Of a DNA stretch of 20,749 nucleotides, positions 13,498-20,749 are shown piece by piece. The DNA lies in the NCBI GenBank assembly GCA_031256095.1, contig JAIRRG010000041.1:1-20749 (forward strand), written 5' to 3'. Positions within the stretch are counted from its first letter, which is position 1. The number at the start of each line of letters is the position of its first letter. This DNA is from Desulfobulbaceae bacterium (GTDB lineage Bacteria; Desulfobacterota; Desulfobulbia; Desulfobulbales; Desulfocapsaceae). The notes below the pieces were generated by a model. That model was not told where the DNA came from and made no database searches. It saw nothing but the letters and a program-made list of their open reading frames with translations. Made by a program: the position numbers and the translations under genes.

Positions 13498-14694
13498 TCA
13501 GTCCTTTGTCCTCAGTTCGTCGAGGTAGTCCGCCCAGGCTTGCATCATGGCTTTGCACTGTTCGAGATATTTTGTCCTGTTGTAGGCGGTGCCCAGGGTA
13601 TCAGGAACAGCATGAGAAAGCTGGTGTTCAATCACTTCAGGCTGGCAGTGTAGTTGTTCAGCCAGCATGGTTCGAGCTGTGGCTCGGAAACCGTGGCCGG
13701 TATGCTCGTGCTTGGTGTCGATGCCCATATCCTGCAAGGCGCGGTTAATGGTCATATTGCTCATGTGCCGCGCCGTCCGGCTCTGACTGGGAAAAACATA
13801 TTCGCCAGAGCGGTATTGCTCCAAGCCGCGCAATATCTCTACAGCTTGACGGCTCAGGGGAACAAGATGGTCAGTTTTGGTCTTACTGACGGTATATGTC
13901 CATTCGGCTTTTTCCAGGTCAATATCGTCCCAGCGCATGGAGATAAGTTCGCCAGGACGGCAGAAGAGTAGAGGAAGCAACCGCAATGCCGCGCTGACGA
14001 AAGGTGACGTTCGCTGATTATTGGCATGAGAATCTATTGCTTTCAGCAGCCGCGCCACGTCTCTCGGTTTGGTGAATGCCGCATGATGCTTGACTATGTT
14101 GGCCTTGATGACCGTATTCAGGTAGGGGCACGGGTCGGCCAGTTCACGTTTACCGGTGGCAATGGCGCGTTGTAGTACCTGGCTGATATTGATTTTGACG
14201 CGCTGCACGGTGTCGAGTAGGGCTTTGGCTTCGATGGGCTTCAGGACTTCCAGCACATTCGCCGCCTTAATTTCCGCCACAGACTTGTCGGCAAGGAAAG
14301 GCAAGATGAAATGGTCAAGCCGGTCACGCACATGCCGGACAGTAACAGCAGCCTTGCCTTCCCGCCATGCCTCAAACCATTCTTCGGCCATCCGGCCAAA
14401 GGTGTTCGCGGCCTCCGTTTCCTTGGCAGCCTTCTCCGCCTTCCTCGCTTCGCCTGGATCAATGCCATTTGCCAGCAGTCTACGGGCTTCGTCGCGCCGC
14501 TCGCGGGCTTGCTTTAAGGTGACTTCTGGATATTGGCCCATAGCAAGCAGCTTTTGTTTGCCCTCGAAACGATACGCCAACCGCCATAGCTTGCCGCCCG
14601 ACGGTTTTACCAGCAGGTGCATGGCCTTTTCATCAGTCAGCTTGTACTCATTTCCTTTCGGCTTGGCGTTGCGGACATCAACGTCGGTCAGCAT
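13498..14694 (-). CDS. int: P4-type tyrosine integrase
   Basis: This 398-residue site-specific recombinase would insert and excise the element at the tRNA-Leu gene. The N-terminal arm-binding domain (DUF4102, about 1-85) contains LTDVDVRNAKPKGNEYKLTD and WRLAYRF; a core-binding helical domain (about 98-190) follows. The catalytic domain has Arg246 (CRPGELISMRW), Lys273 (SKTKTDHLVPL), His334 and Arg337 (HGFRATART), His357/His361 (HQLSH) and Tyr371 (TAYNRTKYLEQ), so it looks complete. ATG 14694 has GGAGGG upstream and gives the usual P4-family N-terminus; the frame opens 29 codons earlier without support. It is the gene nearest the tRNA, as usual for such elements. Confidence 0.93.
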   Translation of the reverse strand: MLTDVDVRNAKPKGNEYKLTDEKAMHLLVKPSGGKLWRLAYRFEGKQKLLAMGQYPEVTLKQARERRDEARRLLANGIDPGEARKAEKAAKETEAANTFGRMAEEWFEAWREGKAAVTVRHVRDRLDHFILPFLADKSVAEIKAANVLEVLKPIEAKALLDTVQRVKINISQVLQRAIATGKRELADPCPYLNTVIKANIVKHHAAFTKPRDVARLLKAIDSHANNQRTSPFVSAALRLLPLLFCRPGELISMRWDDIDLEKAEWTYTVSKTKTDHLVPLSRQAVEILRGLEQYRSGEYVFPSQSRTARHMSNMTINRALQDMGIDTKHEHTGHGFRATARTMLAEQLHCQPEVIEHQLSHAVPDTLGTAYNRTKYLEQCKAMMQAWADYLDELRTKD

Positions 14695-14837
14695 GTTGGT
14701 ATCGCCCTCCGTGTTGGTATCAAATTTGATGATATGCGGTTTTTGACAACAAGGATACCAGCAGAGAAAACCGGCTGTCAACGTATCTCAGCGTACCTCA
14801 GTGTACAGTAAAAACGAGAAAATCGCGGAAAATCAGG

Positions 14838-14882
14838 AAAAAAGAAAGTCCAGCAAGGTACATATCGCCTTGCTGGACTTTC
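14838..14882 (-). terminator. tRNA-Leu terminator, probably supplied by the element
   Basis: Perfect 15-bp arms (14882-14868 and 14858-14844) with a 9-base loop are followed on the minus strand by six T. It starts 14 bases after the tRNA CCA end, so it ends the tRNA transcript. If insertion was at the tRNA 3' end, this terminator came with the element. Confidence 0.9.
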
Positions 14883-14896
14883 AGCGAACTATCAGA

Positions 14897-14983
14897 TGGT
14901 GCCGGAGGTCGGAATCGAACCGACATGACCGTGAGGTCGCTGGATTTTGAGTCCAGTGCGTCTACCAGTTTCACCACTCCGGC
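14897..14983 (-). tRNA. tRNA-Leu (anticodon CAA)
   Basis: An 87-base tRNA with encoded CCA. Acceptor arms GCCGGAG/CTCCGGC, a long variable arm typical of tRNA-Leu, T-arm GTCGG-TTCGATT-CCGAC, and anticodon loop CTCAAAA with anticodon CAA (14949-14947) reading UUG. The tRNA stays intact although its 3' end serves as the integration site. Confidence 0.97.
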
Positions 14984-14995
14984 GATAAGTTTCGC

Positions 14996-15024
14996 CTTAT
15001 ACCGTACCTGGCCTGGCTTGGCAA
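14996..15024 (-). promoter_or_regulatory. tRNA-Leu promoter
   Basis: On the minus strand TTGCCA (15024-15019), 17 bases, TATAAG (15001-14996). Transcription would start a few bases before the mature tRNA 5' end at 14983. Confidence 0.75.
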
Positions 15025-15122
15025 GCGCCAATCGTCGCCGGAGGCAAGCGATGTCCACCGTGACGGTTGCGGAAACGGGGATAGTTTGGTAATGCCATGC
15101 CCATCTTTTCCCGCATACGACC

Positions 15123-17153
15123 ATGAACCAGCCTTTCCAACTCGTCTCCCCTTACCAGGCTGCCGGTGATCAGCCCCAGGCTATCGCCCGGCTGGCCGAA
15201 GGCATTATCAGCGGCGCCCGCAGTCAGGTACTCCTCGGCGTCACCGGTTCCGGCAAGACTTTCACCATGGCCGGAGTGGTGGCAGCGGTGCAGCGGCCGA
15301 CCTTGGTCATCGCCCCCAACAAAATCCTTGCCGCCCAGCTATTTAGTGAATTCAAAGAGTTGTTTCCGCATAACGCCGTAGAGTATTTCGTGTCCTATTA
15401 CGACTTCTATCAGCCGGAAGCCTATATCCCGCAGTCCGACACCTATATCGAAAAGGATTCGGCGATCAACGACGCCATCGATCGGATGCGCCATTCGGCC
15501 ACCCGCTCGCTGTTGACGCGGCGCGACGTGCTGATTGTCGCCTCGGTATCCTGCATCTATGGCATCGGCGCGCCCGACGAATACATGAACATGCACCTTT
15601 TCATTGAACGCGGCCAGGATTATCCGCCGGAGGAGGCACGGCGGCGGCTGGTGCATATGCAGTATGAGCGCAACGATATGGACTTCCACCGTGGCACCTT
15701 CCGGATGCGCGGCGACGTCCTCGACATCTTTCCGGTGCATGAGGAAGACCGGGCAATCCGCCTGGAATTTTTCGGCGATACCGTTGACTCCATTGCCGTC
15801 ATCGACCCCCTGCGCGGCAGCACCATCGAAAAGCTTGGCAGCTACACGGTCTTTCCGGGCAGCCACTTCGTCACCTCGAAAGACCGCCTGACCACGGCCA
15901 TGACCACGATCAAGGCCGAACTGCAAGACCGGCTCGATTTTTTCCACGGCGAAAACCGCCTGCTTGAAGCCCAGCGCCTCGATCAGCGGACGATGTTCGA
16001 CCTGGAAATGATTCACGAACTTGGCTACTGCACGGGAATCGAAAACTACAGCCGCCATCTGACCGGCAAACCGCCGGGCCAGCCGCCGCCAAATTTGCTC
16101 GATTATTTCCCGGACGATTATTTACTCTTCATCGACGAGAGTCACATCGCCATCGGTCAGTTGGGCGGTATGTACAACGGCGACCATGCCCGCAAAAAAA
16201 CCTTGGTCGAATTCGGCTTTCGGTTGCCGTCGGCCCTCGACAACCGTCCCTTGCGCTTTGACGAATTTCACGCCCGGATCAATCAGGCGGTCTACGTGTC
16301 GGCGACGCCAGGCAGCTATGAGATTAAAGAATCAGGGGGACGAATCGTCGAGCAGATTATCCGCCCAACCGGTCTGCTCGACCCGAAAATCGAAGTACGA
16401 CCGGCCAAAACTCAGGTCGATGATTTGCTGGCCGAGATTCGCCTGCGCGCCGACAAGGGCGAAGCGGTTCTCGTCACGACCCTGACCAAACGCATGGCCG
16501 AAGACCTGACTGAATACTATGCCAATGCCGGCGTCAAGGCGCGTTATCTCCATTCCGACATCAAGACCCTTGAGCGCGTCGAACTGATTCGCGACCTGCG
16601 CCAGGGCGAGTTTCAGACGCTGATTGGCATCAACCTGTTGCGCGAGGGCCTGGATATTCCGGAAGTGTCGCTGGTGGCCGTGCTTGACGCCGATAAGGAA
16701 GGATTTCTGCGCAGCGAACGTTCTCTGATTCAAACCTGCGGCCGGACGGCGCGTAACGCCGAAGGTCAGGTCATCCTCTATGCCGATCAGATTACGGGAT
16801 CAATGGCGGCGACCATTGGCGAAACCGAGCGCCGCCGCGCTATGCAGGAGGCGCATAACCGCGAGCATGGCATCGTCCCGAAGACCGTGGTGTCGGCGAT
16901 CAAAGACTCGATGCGGCGGCATTTGCGCCAAACCGGCGGCTACAGCGCAGTGGAGGGAACTGGCGATCTGCCCCAGGCCGCCGAGCCATTGCCATCTTAC
17001 GGCGATTACGGCAGTATCGCCGAACTGAACAAGGACATAGCCCGTTTGGAAAAAGAGATGAAAGCGGCGGCCAAAGATTTGGCCTTCGAGGAGGCGGCGC
17101 GGCTGCGCGACCGCATTAAAACACTGCGCCTGATGGAGATTGAAATCGCATGA
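15123..17153 (+). CDS. uvrB: Excinuclease ABC subunit B
   Basis: UvrB is the damage-verifying helicase of nucleotide excision repair; UvrA loads it and it then recruits UvrC for incision. The 676-residue product matches the family length. Walker A GVTGSGKT is at 39-46. The beta-hairpin region follows with YYDFYQPEAYIPQSDTYIEKD (92-112). The Walker B box is DESH (338-341). Motif VI reads QTCGRTARN (537-545), with Cys and Thr where QTIGRAARN is usual but both arginines kept. A C-terminal UVR domain (about 635-670) should bind UvrC. No strong Shine-Dalgarno sequence precedes the ATG; family alignment supports it. No LexA-type box was seen. The acyltransferase gene overlaps its stop by four bases. 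Confidence 0.97.
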   Translation: MNQPFQLVSPYQAAGDQPQAIARLAEGIISGARSQVLLGVTGSGKTFTMAGVVAAVQRPTLVIAPNKILAAQLFSEFKELFPHNAVEYFVSYYDFYQPEAYIPQSDTYIEKDSAINDAIDRMRHSATRSLLTRRDVLIVASVSCIYGIGAPDEYMNMHLFIERGQDYPPEEARRRLVHMQYERNDMDFHRGTFRMRGDVLDIFPVHEEDRAIRLEFFGDTVDSIAVIDPLRGSTIEKLGSYTVFPGSHFVTSKDRLTTAMTTIKAELQDRLDFFHGENRLLEAQRLDQRTMFDLEMIHELGYCTGIENYSRHLTGKPPGQPPPNLLDYFPDDYLLFIDESHIAIGQLGGMYNGDHARKKTLVEFGFRLPSALDNRPLRFDEFHARINQAVYVSATPGSYEIKESGGRIVEQIIRPTGLLDPKIEVRPAKTQVDDLLAEIRLRADKGEAVLVTTLTKRMAEDLTEYYANAGVKARYLHSDIKTLERVELIRDLRQGEFQTLIGINLLREGLDIPEVSLVAVLDADKEGFLRSERSLIQTCGRTARNAEGQVILYADQITGSMAATIGETERRRAMQEAHNREHGIVPKTVVSAIKDSMRRHLRQTGGYSAVEGTGDLPQAAEPLPSYGDYGSIAELNKDIARLEKEMKAAAKDLAFEEAARLRDRIKTLRLMEIEIA

Positions 17154-17824
17154 AAGACCGCGGCCTTGTCTACGAACTGTCGATCCGCGCCGTGCCATGG
17201 CTGCTCTACTGGCTGCTGCGGCTGCTGTTCGCCACCTGCCGCCTCAGCGACCATGGCGCAGAACGCCTGACCACAGCCATTGCCAACGGCACGCCGGTGA
17301 TTGGCTCGTTCTGGCACTATTCGCTGCTGCTGGTGCTTTACCGGGTCAGGGGTTACTCCTGCGTCGCCATGGTCAGCGCCAGCCGCGACGGCGAATACAT
17401 GGCCCGGCTGCTCAAACGTTTCGGGGTGGACGCGGCGCGCGGTTCGCGCAATCGTGGCGGCGTCGCCGCTTTGAAAGAATTAATCAGCAACGCCGTGGCT
17501 GGCCGCCACTGCGCCGTTGTTGCCGACGGCTCGCAAGGGCCAGAGTTGCGGGCACAGCCAGGGACGGTGCTGTTAGCCTCCCGCAGCGGCGGATCTATTG
17601 TGCCGATTGTTTGCGCTGCCAGCCGTTATTGGTGCATCCAGTCCTGGGACAGGACGATAATTCCCAAACCTTTTTCCCGCATCGAGGTGTATTTCGGCGA
17701 AACCATCACCGTTCCAGCCGAAGTTGATGGCCCGGCGGTGGAACGGTTCCGGCTGACCCTGGAAAAACGGTTGCTGTCGCTTTATCAAACGGCCTGGAGC
17801 AACGAAGGCAAAGAGAGGCATTGA
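17150..17824 (+). CDS. DUF374 lysophospholipid acyltransferase-family protein
   Basis: This 224-residue membrane-associated protein belongs to the DUF374 branch of the LPLAT acyltransferases. Evidence is an N-terminal hydrophobic segment (about 14-30), FWHYSLLLV with the family Trp-His (55-56), SASRDGEYMARLLKRFGVD (76-94) followed by ARGSRNRGG (96-104), and VADGSQGPELRAQPGTVLLA (124-143). Such proteins are thought to acylate lipid A precursors or other lipids; the substrate is not known for most. The ATG overlaps the uvrB stop (ATGA), so translation is coupled, though the functions appear unrelated. The cobyrinate amidase gene follows after four bases. Confidence 0.85.
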   Translation: MKDRGLVYELSIRAVPWLLYWLLRLLFATCRLSDHGAERLTTAIANGTPVIGSFWHYSLLLVLYRVRGYSCVAMVSASRDGEYMARLLKRFGVDAARGSRNRGGVAALKELISNAVAGRHCAVVADGSQGPELRAQPGTVLLASRSGGSIVPIVCAASRYWCIQSWDRTIIPKPFSRIEVYFGETITVPAEVDGPAVERFRLTLEKRLLSLYQTAWSNEGKERH

Positions 17825-17828
17825 GAAG

Positions 17829-19226
17829 ATGACGACGCGGGGATTGCTCATTGCCGGTCTTGCCGGTGGTTCCGGGAAAAGCATAGTCGCGGTTGGCCTG
17901 ACCGCCGCCCTGCGCCAGCGGGGAATGACCATCGCTCCGTTCAAAAAAGGCCCGGACTACATCGATGCCGGATGGCTGAAACTGGCCGCTGGCCACCCTT
18001 GCTATAATCTCGACCCCTACCTGATCCCGGCGGAAACCCTGCGCCAGCATTTCCAGTGCCGCGCTGCTGGCGCCGACCTGGCGATCATCGAAGGCAATCG
18101 CGGCCTTTATGACGGCGTCACCGCCACCGGCGGCTACGCCAGCGCCGACCTGGCCATGCTGCTGGGTCTGCCGGTGATTGTCGTCGTCAACTGCACCAAA
18201 ATGACGCGCACTGTGGCGGCGCTGGTACTGGGCTGCCAACACTTCGAGCCGAGCCTGAGCATCGCTGGCGTCATCCTCAACCAGGTGGCGACCAGCCGGC
18301 AAGAAAAAGTGATTGCCGAAGCGGTGAAAACGGCCACCGGTATCCCCGTCCTTGGAGCGCTGCCGCGCCTGGAACGGGATATTTTTCCGATGCGGCATCT
18401 GGGGATGCTGCCCTGGCAGGAATATCATGGCCACGAAGAGGCTATTACCGAGCTGGCGCGGCTTGTCGGCGAACATTGCGATCTCAAGGCGATTGTCGCG
18501 ACGAGCGTGGCGGTGCCGTCAGTGGCTCCATCTGTGGTTCCGCTGGCGGCGGTCGCGACGGTGGCAAGACCGGAAATCCCCTTGAAAATCGGCGTCTTCC
18601 ATGACGCTTCCTTTCAATTTTATTACAACGAGAATCTCGAAGCCCTGGCGGCTCGCGGCGCCGAACTGCTGCCGGTCAACGCCCTGACCGATCCGAACTT
18701 GCCGGAAGGTTTAGATGGCCTCTACATCGGCGGTGGTTTCCCGGAAACCAGCGCCCGGCAATTGGCAGCCAATGCCTCATTGCGGGCGGCGGTGCGCCAG
18801 GCCGCCCTGGATGGGTTGCCGATCTACGCCGAATGCGGCGGGCTGATCTATCTTTGTCAGTCGCTTGAAGTTGCTGGCGAAACCTTTCCGATGGCCGGCG
18901 TCTTCCCGGTGCGTCTGGCGATGACCGGCAAACCGCAGGCGCACGGCTATTGCCATTTTGCAGTGGATAGCGCCAACCCGTTTTATCAAATTGGAACCGT
19001 TGTTCGTGGCCATGAATTCCGCTATTCTCGTGTCATTGACTGGCCAGGAGACCGGCGTCTTTTAGCTCTGCGCATGATCCGCGGCAAAGGTTTCACCGAC
19101 GGGCGCGACGGTCTGTTGTTTGGTAACACCTTAGCCCTGTACACCCACGTCCATGCCGACGGCGTCCCGGAGTGGGCGGAGGGATTCATTGCCCGCTGCT
19201 TACAGTGGAAGCGGGAAACCGCATAG
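17829..19226 (+). CDS. cbiA: Cobyrinate a,c-diamide synthase
   Basis: This enzyme uses ATP and glutamine to amidate the a and c side chains of cobyrinate (or hydrogenobyrinate, when called CobB) in corrin synthesis. The 465-residue product has an N-terminal dethiobiotin-synthetase-like ATPase domain, with P-loop GLAGGSGKS (10-18), FKKGPDYIDAGW and EGNRGLYDGV (88-97). The C-terminal glutamine amidotransferase domain has the nucleophile Cys336 in YAECGGLIYL and His440 in LYTHVHA. An Ala/Val/Pro-rich linker (about 222-248) joins them. The ATG has GAGA six bases ahead and lies four bases after the acyltransferase gene. cobS and a CobT-like gene face it, so this is a cobalamin locus. Confidence 0.93.
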   Translation: MTTRGLLIAGLAGGSGKSIVAVGLTAALRQRGMTIAPFKKGPDYIDAGWLKLAAGHPCYNLDPYLIPAETLRQHFQCRAAGADLAIIEGNRGLYDGVTATGGYASADLAMLLGLPVIVVVNCTKMTRTVAALVLGCQHFEPSLSIAGVILNQVATSRQEKVIAEAVKTATGIPVLGALPRLERDIFPMRHLGMLPWQEYHGHEEAITELARLVGEHCDLKAIVATSVAVPSVAPSVVPLAAVATVARPEIPLKIGVFHDASFQFYYNENLEALAARGAELLPVNALTDPNLPEGLDGLYIGGGFPETSARQLAANASLRAAVRQAALDGLPIYAECGGLIYLCQSLEVAGETFPMAGVFPVRLAMTGKPQAHGYCHFAVDSANPFYQIGTVVRGHEFRYSRVIDWPGDRRLLALRMIRGKGFTDGRDGLLFGNTLALYTHVHADGVPEWAEGFIARCLQWKRETA

Positions 19227-19315
19227 AGCCGCTCCTCAGAAAGCGTACCAGTGGTGTTGGATTGCAACGGTTCTTTACTAATCCAGCCAGATGAGCTTGC
19301 AACTTGCTATAATCT

Positions 19316-20086
19316 CTAGAAAAAAGAAAGGTTACAGGCTATCAGCGCCGCCAGTTCCGTCAATTCGCAGGCCGCGCCCAAGGTGTCGCCGGTGGCGCCG
19401 CCGATTTTTCCCTTACAGAACCAGGCGAAGAGCAGGGTGACAGCGAACGAGGCGGCAATTATCTTAAAAATAGTCAGGTGGTAGCAGATGAAGCCAGCCG
19501 CCACCAGCAGGGCGATGCCGCCGGCCGCCGCTTTTCTGGCCAATGACGAATAGAACAGGCCGCCGATGCCGCCTTCAGTGGCGCGAGCGTAGGGCAGTAT
19601 CGCCATGGTGAGGCAAATTCCCACCCGTCCCGTTAAAGGGGCAATGATGAGCGCTGAAAAAAGCGATGCCGGATGGCTTGCTATTGGGCTGAGAGCCGCA
19701 AATTTTCCTAGTATTATAATGACCATAACGGCCACCGCCATTGCGCCGCTACGGCTGTCTTTCATAATCGCCAGCGTTTTTTCCCGCCCATGGCTGCTGA
19801 GCAAACCATCGGCGCTGTCGGCCAGGCCGTCGAGGTGAAGAAAGCCGGATATGCCTGATAAATAAAATATGGCAAACCAAGCCAGTAGCGACGGTCGCAG
19901 CACAGAAGAAAGGGGCCAGGCTAAACCGGCGCCGAATAGGCCGATGATCAGCCCAGCGACAGGAAAGGCCAAAACGCTTGTTTGAAAGAATTCGCCATCC
20001 CGCGCCTGCCGCCAGCGGAGCGGCAAGACCGTGAGAAAACGCAGGGCGCAAAACAAGGCTGGGAAAAAAAGACGAAAGTTAGGCAC
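19316..20086 (-). CDS. cobS: Adenosylcobinamide-GDP ribazoletransferase (cobalamin synthase)
   Basis: CobS joins adenosylcobinamide-GDP and alpha-ribazole (phosphate) in the inner membrane, the last assembly step of cobalamin. The 256-residue protein begins with FRLFFPALFCALRFLTVLPL, as expected for the family. It carries the signature LHLDGLADSADG (83-94) and IMKDSRSGAMA (107-117), followed by several membrane helices and a GGATGDTLGAACELTE segment near the end. I prefer GTG 20086 because GAGG lies six bases ahead and the protein then has normal length; ATG 20119 would overlap the upstream gene by 41 bases. The chosen start overlaps the CobT-like stop by eight bases. Confidence 0.92.
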   Translation of the reverse strand: MPNFRLFFPALFCALRFLTVLPLRWRQARDGEFFQTSVLAFPVAGLIIGLFGAGLAWPLSSVLRPSLLAWFAIFYLSGISGFLHLDGLADSADGLLSSHGREKTLAIMKDSRSGAMAVAVMVIIILGKFAALSPIASHPASLFSALIIAPLTGRVGICLTMAILPYARATEGGIGGLFYSSLARKAAAGGIALLVAAGFICYHLTIFKIIAASFAVTLLFAWFCKGKIGGATGDTLGAACELTELAALIACNLSFF

Positions 20087-20749
20087 AGCCAGCCTCAATG
20101 AACAGGGAGGAAGCGGCAATCAGCGTCTCCAGAGATTGGTCAAGGCCCTGCTCTGGGGTCAGGAGCGGCGCGCCGAGTAGGCTTAACGCCGCCCGGTGCA
20201 GTGGACATTCCACAGCGGCGGTGAAAAGATAATCACGGATAAATGGTTCGAGCCGGGCGGCGACCAAAGCGGCTGCTGTCGCGGCAAAATCGCTCAGGAT
20301 AATCGGCCTATGAACGGCGGCTGAAGCCAATATCAGTCCCGTCGCGCCACCGAGGTCGAAACCACCCAAGGCCGCCAGCAGTTCCAGGCCGTTTCTGCCG
20401 TCGCAGGCGGCGGATAAAATTTCTGTCATCAGCGCCGCTTCGATGCTTTCCGGCAAATCAGATTCTTTATATTCGCCAAGGCAGCGGATGGCTATGGCGC
20501 TGGCAGCACAGCGGACGCCGCGGCTCTGGCAGGCGACGGCCAACAGGTCGTGTTGGCGACATTCTTCTGCCAGGTCGATGCCGGTTTCCACCGCCTGCCT
20601 GGCTGCGGCTATGCTCATTGCCGGGCCACGGGAAATATCACGGCAGGAAACGGCGACCGGTCGGGACATCGGCTCGACTTCCGCCGCCAAACAACTGGCC
20701 GCCGTCTGGGTCAAAGCATCGCCTCCCCCCATATCGACAACGAAAGCCG
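20079..20749 (-). CDS. CobT-like phosphoribosyltransferase, possibly non-catalytic (5' end outside window)
   Basis: About 223 C-terminal residues are in the window; the frame is open to the edge. Recognition as CobT family (nicotinate-nucleotide:dimethylbenzimidazole phosphoribosyltransferase, which makes alpha-ribazole phosphate) rests on SRGPAMSIAAARQAVETGID and LLAALGGFDLGGATGLILAS, with RPIILSDFAATAAALVAARL after it, and on its place before cobS. But the GEMGIGNTTAAAAL loop reads ACQSRGVRCAASAI. The SAEPGH region reads AAVECPLH, and the final EGTGA motif with the catalytic Glu reads SLETLIA. It may therefore be a structural partner, as ArsB is to ArsA in Sporomusa, or a decayed copy. Confidence 0.75.
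   Translation of the reverse strand, partial: AFVVDMGGGDALTQTAASCLAAEVEPMSRPVAVSCRDISRGPAMSIAAARQAVETGIDLAEECRQHDLLAVACQSRGVRCAASAIAIRCLGEYKESDLPESIEAALMTEILSAACDGRNGLELLAALGGFDLGGATGLILASAAVHRPIILSDFAATAAALVAARLEPFIRDYLFTAAVECPLHRAALSLLGAPLLTPEQGLDQSLETLIAASSLFIEAGCA

Larger units (their letters stand above)
4451..14896. mobile_element. Satellite-like integrative element in tRNA-Leu(CAA)
   Basis: The segment carries a P4-type integrase beside the tRNA 3' end, a Prim-Pol/DUF3631 primase-helicase, several small HTH regulators, a divergent repressor-like switch, two clusters of iterons and a few cargo genes. A diverged copy of the tRNA 3' end closes the far side. Phage satellites and integrative mobilizable elements have this composition. 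No capsid, tail, terminase, relaxase or mating-pair genes were recognised, so it would need a helper for transfer or may be stranded. Edges are set by the att-like copy and the tRNA 3' end and are uncertain by tens of bases. Confidence 0.75.

Noticed and set aside
14984..15122. SOS (LexA) box for uvrB
   Set aside because: No CTGT-N8-ACAG or similar site was found; only the divergent tRNA promoter is clear.
15339..16058. 239-codon open frame opposite uvrB
   Set aside because: Antisense shadow of a fully conserved gene; no family features.

Overview
The window looks like chromosome of a Gram-negative, cobalamin-making bacterium. Gram-negative traits are a DarP/YjgA-type ribosome factor, a Bcr/CflA-type efflux pump, a DUF374 acyltransferase, and a lipoprotein and protease that would be exported. 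I cannot fix the phylum: Pseudomonadota or Desulfobacterota both fit. Host genes are GC-rich. A central segment of about 10.4 kb is visibly more AT-rich between its genes and has the layout of an integrative, satellite-like mobile element.

Left host flank (1-4450). An operon on the minus strand runs gpmI (2,3-bisphosphoglycerate-independent phosphoglycerate mutase), darP/yjgA, then an MFS drug exporter cut by the window edge. Upstream is a ChrR-like NAD(P)H:FMN/quinone reductase with its own promoter, overlapped by two interlocked inverted repeats.

Mobile element (about 4451-14896). It is inserted at the 3' end of tRNA-Leu(CAA). A P4-type tyrosine integrase lies next to the tRNA. A diverged copy of the tRNA 3' end (4451-4465), followed by an intrinsic terminator, marks the far end. 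The core is a replication operon: a small HTH protein, an unknown protein, then a large Prim-Pol/DUF3631 primase-helicase. Two clusters of TGTGACRGAT repeats, about 8 kb apart, flank this core. This recalls the split ori/crr arrangement of phage P4. A divergent pair of small repressor-like proteins forms a likely genetic switch; both promoters place the -10 box exactly 7 nt before the ATG, which suggests leaderless mRNAs. Cargo is a small secreted protein, a BamE-like lipoprotein and a trypsin-like secreted protease. A 1.4 kb gene-poor stretch near the integrase holds a 96-bp-period repeat, a candidate plus-strand promoter and a strong plus-strand terminator, so it may encode an RNA. No capsid, terminase or conjugation genes were recognised.

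Right host flank (14897-20749). After the intact tRNA-Leu come uvrB and an overlapping DUF374 acyltransferase gene, then cobyrinate a,c-diamide synthase (cbiA/cobB). Convergent to these are cobS and a CobT-like gene that runs off the window. The cobalamin genes serve late corrin amidation and lower-ligand attachment. The visible part of the CobT-like protein lacks the usual glycine-rich loop and catalytic Glu motif, so it may be a non-catalytic partner.
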